From: an uncultured Bacteroidota bacterium
GTDB lineage: Bacteria; Bacteroidota; Bacteroidia; Chitinophagales; Chitinophagaceae
Length of the DNA: 64,000 nucleotides
Reading direction: 5' to 3'
Assembly: GCA_903906365.1 (NCBI GenBank)
Contig: CAIVKC010000041.1
Coordinates: 174,272 to 238,271, forward strand
Positions 63,523 to 64,000 of this stretch are shown piece by piece; position 1 is the first letter of the stretch, and each line of letters begins with the position of its first letter. The position numbers were made by a program, and so were the translations under genes. A model generated the notes under the pieces. That model was not told the origin of the DNA, ran no database searches, and saw only the letters and a program-made list of their open reading frames with translations.

Positions 63523-64000
63523 TGCTATATTTCTTTTCAGCTAATAATTGAAGGCGGATGCGCAGGGTGGTGATCCAAACGCCCAGCAGGGTCCAGCCCG
63601 GAATGGCGCCCAGCCAGAATATTACCCGCATGCGGCTGTCTATGTCCTTGGAACTGAAGGATGCGGGGTTGCCCATTCCGCCCGGATGCAGGCTTTCCAC
63701 CAGCCTGGGGATGATCCAGATGGTAGGGAAAAGCATGGCAAAGGCAAAAATATTGTACACCGCGCTGATCCGGGAACGCTTATCAATATCTGTCATTGAA
63801 TTACGCAGCACCAGGTAGGCAAAATAGATGAGCATGGCAATGGCTGCCCCGATCTGCTTGGGATCATTGCTCCAGAAACTCCCCCAGGTATAACGCGCCC
63901 AGATGGATCCTGTAATCAGCCCCAGCATACCAAAAAGGATTCCGGCCTTGCCGTATTCCAGGGCATAAATATCCCAGACATGGTTGTTGGTCCTGAGGTA
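63515..64000 (-). CDS. ccmC: Cytochrome c biogenesis protein CcmC (C-terminal part, cut by window edge)
   Basis: The frame is open through the right edge; 161 codons are visible, and the N-terminus lies outside. It contains the haem-handling tryptophan-rich block WARYTWGSFWSNDPKQ (compare WGxxWxxDPR in CcmC/CcsA), followed by hydrophobic helices (AAIAMLIYFAYLVL, IFAFAMLFPTIWII, VIFWLGAIPGWTLLGVWI) and a basic tail. CcmC transfers haem to CcmE. The upstream gene cannot be seen. It overlaps the CcmD-like gene by eight bases. Confidence 0.88.
   Translation of the reverse strand, partial: YLRTNNHVWDIYALEYGKAGILFGMLGLITGSIWARYTWGSFWSNDPKQIGAAIAMLIYFAYLVLRNSMTDIDKRSRISAVYNIFAFAMLFPTIWIIPRLVESLHPGGMGNPASFSSKDIDSRMRVIFWLGAIPGWTLLGVWITTLRIRLQLLAEKKYSNV

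Overview
The window looks like chromosomal DNA from a member of the Bacteroidota, most likely near the Chitinophagaceae. The signs are a giant PKD-repeat surface protein ending in a type IX secretion (gliding-motility type) C-terminal domain, a BshB1 bacillithiol enzyme, the long form of IspG, the short Bacteroidota-type AMP nucleosidase, a BatB/TPR pair, a CcmD-like plus CcmC pair, and many starts preceded by the Bacteroidota -7 box TAnnTTTG (or a TAnnTTTA variant) at 15-25 bases. I see no rRNA, tRNA, CRISPR array, transposase or integrase. Nearly all coding is intact and dense, with partial genes only at the two edges.

Layout. 1-2 kb: a partial MutS-like gene and lpdA (minus). 2.5-7.6 kb: bshB1, a fatty-acid desaturase, aguB-aguA (agmatine to putrescine) and a phytanoyl-CoA-dioxygenase-like gene (plus). 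7.6-11.3 kb: a tandem universal stress protein, a GMC oxidoreductase with a four-cysteine motif, and an exported TIM-barrel isomerase-like protein (minus). 11.4-15.7 kb: a divergent DNA-damage-type cluster. Its minus arm holds a SplB-like radical SAM protein and two 2H-phosphoesterase paralogues; its plus arm holds a umuD homologue and umuC. 15.9-18.1 kb: ECF sigma factor, small membrane protein, methyltransferase, small exported protein. 18.1-21.4 kb: a YncE/phosphoesterase fusion and a sugar nucleotidyltransferase. 21.9-28.6 kb: the PKD adhesin and an exported M20 amidohydrolase. 28.6-36.6 kb (minus): nadB, lysoplasmalogenase-like gene, lipoprotein, ispG, batC-like, batB, class D beta-lactamase. 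37.4-46.2 kb: a serine hydrolase, then a convergent minus-strand group of GH65-type enzyme, small membrane protein, two vanadium-haloperoxidase-like proteins around an outer-membrane barrel, ending in three tandem terminator-like repeats. 46.3-64 kb: a DUF2157 membrane pair, Ldh2-type dehydrogenase, aspartate kinase, esterase, glycosyltransferase, queA, a 1230-residue TraB/GumN multidomain protein, a fused oligopeptide ABC ATPase, AMP nucleosidase, an orphan HsdR-N nuclease-like protein, glutamate dehydrogenase and the ccm pair.

The strongest candidate for an undescribed system is the 11.4-15.7 kb cluster. Three of its five proteins carry a QxxLF beta-clamp-type pentapeptide (UmuC internally, the radical SAM protein and one 2H protein at their extreme C-termini). 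The UmuD homologue has lost the cleavage-site cysteine, the catalytic serine and the catalytic lysine. The two 2H paralogues have lost opposite catalytic histidines, as if they worked only as a pair. The two arms share a 70-bp AT-rich divergent promoter with the inverted repeat TTACTAA-N5-TTAGTAA. Together this suggests a clamp-tethered lesion-processing complex built around a translesion polymerase. The motifs are read directly; the complex is an inference.
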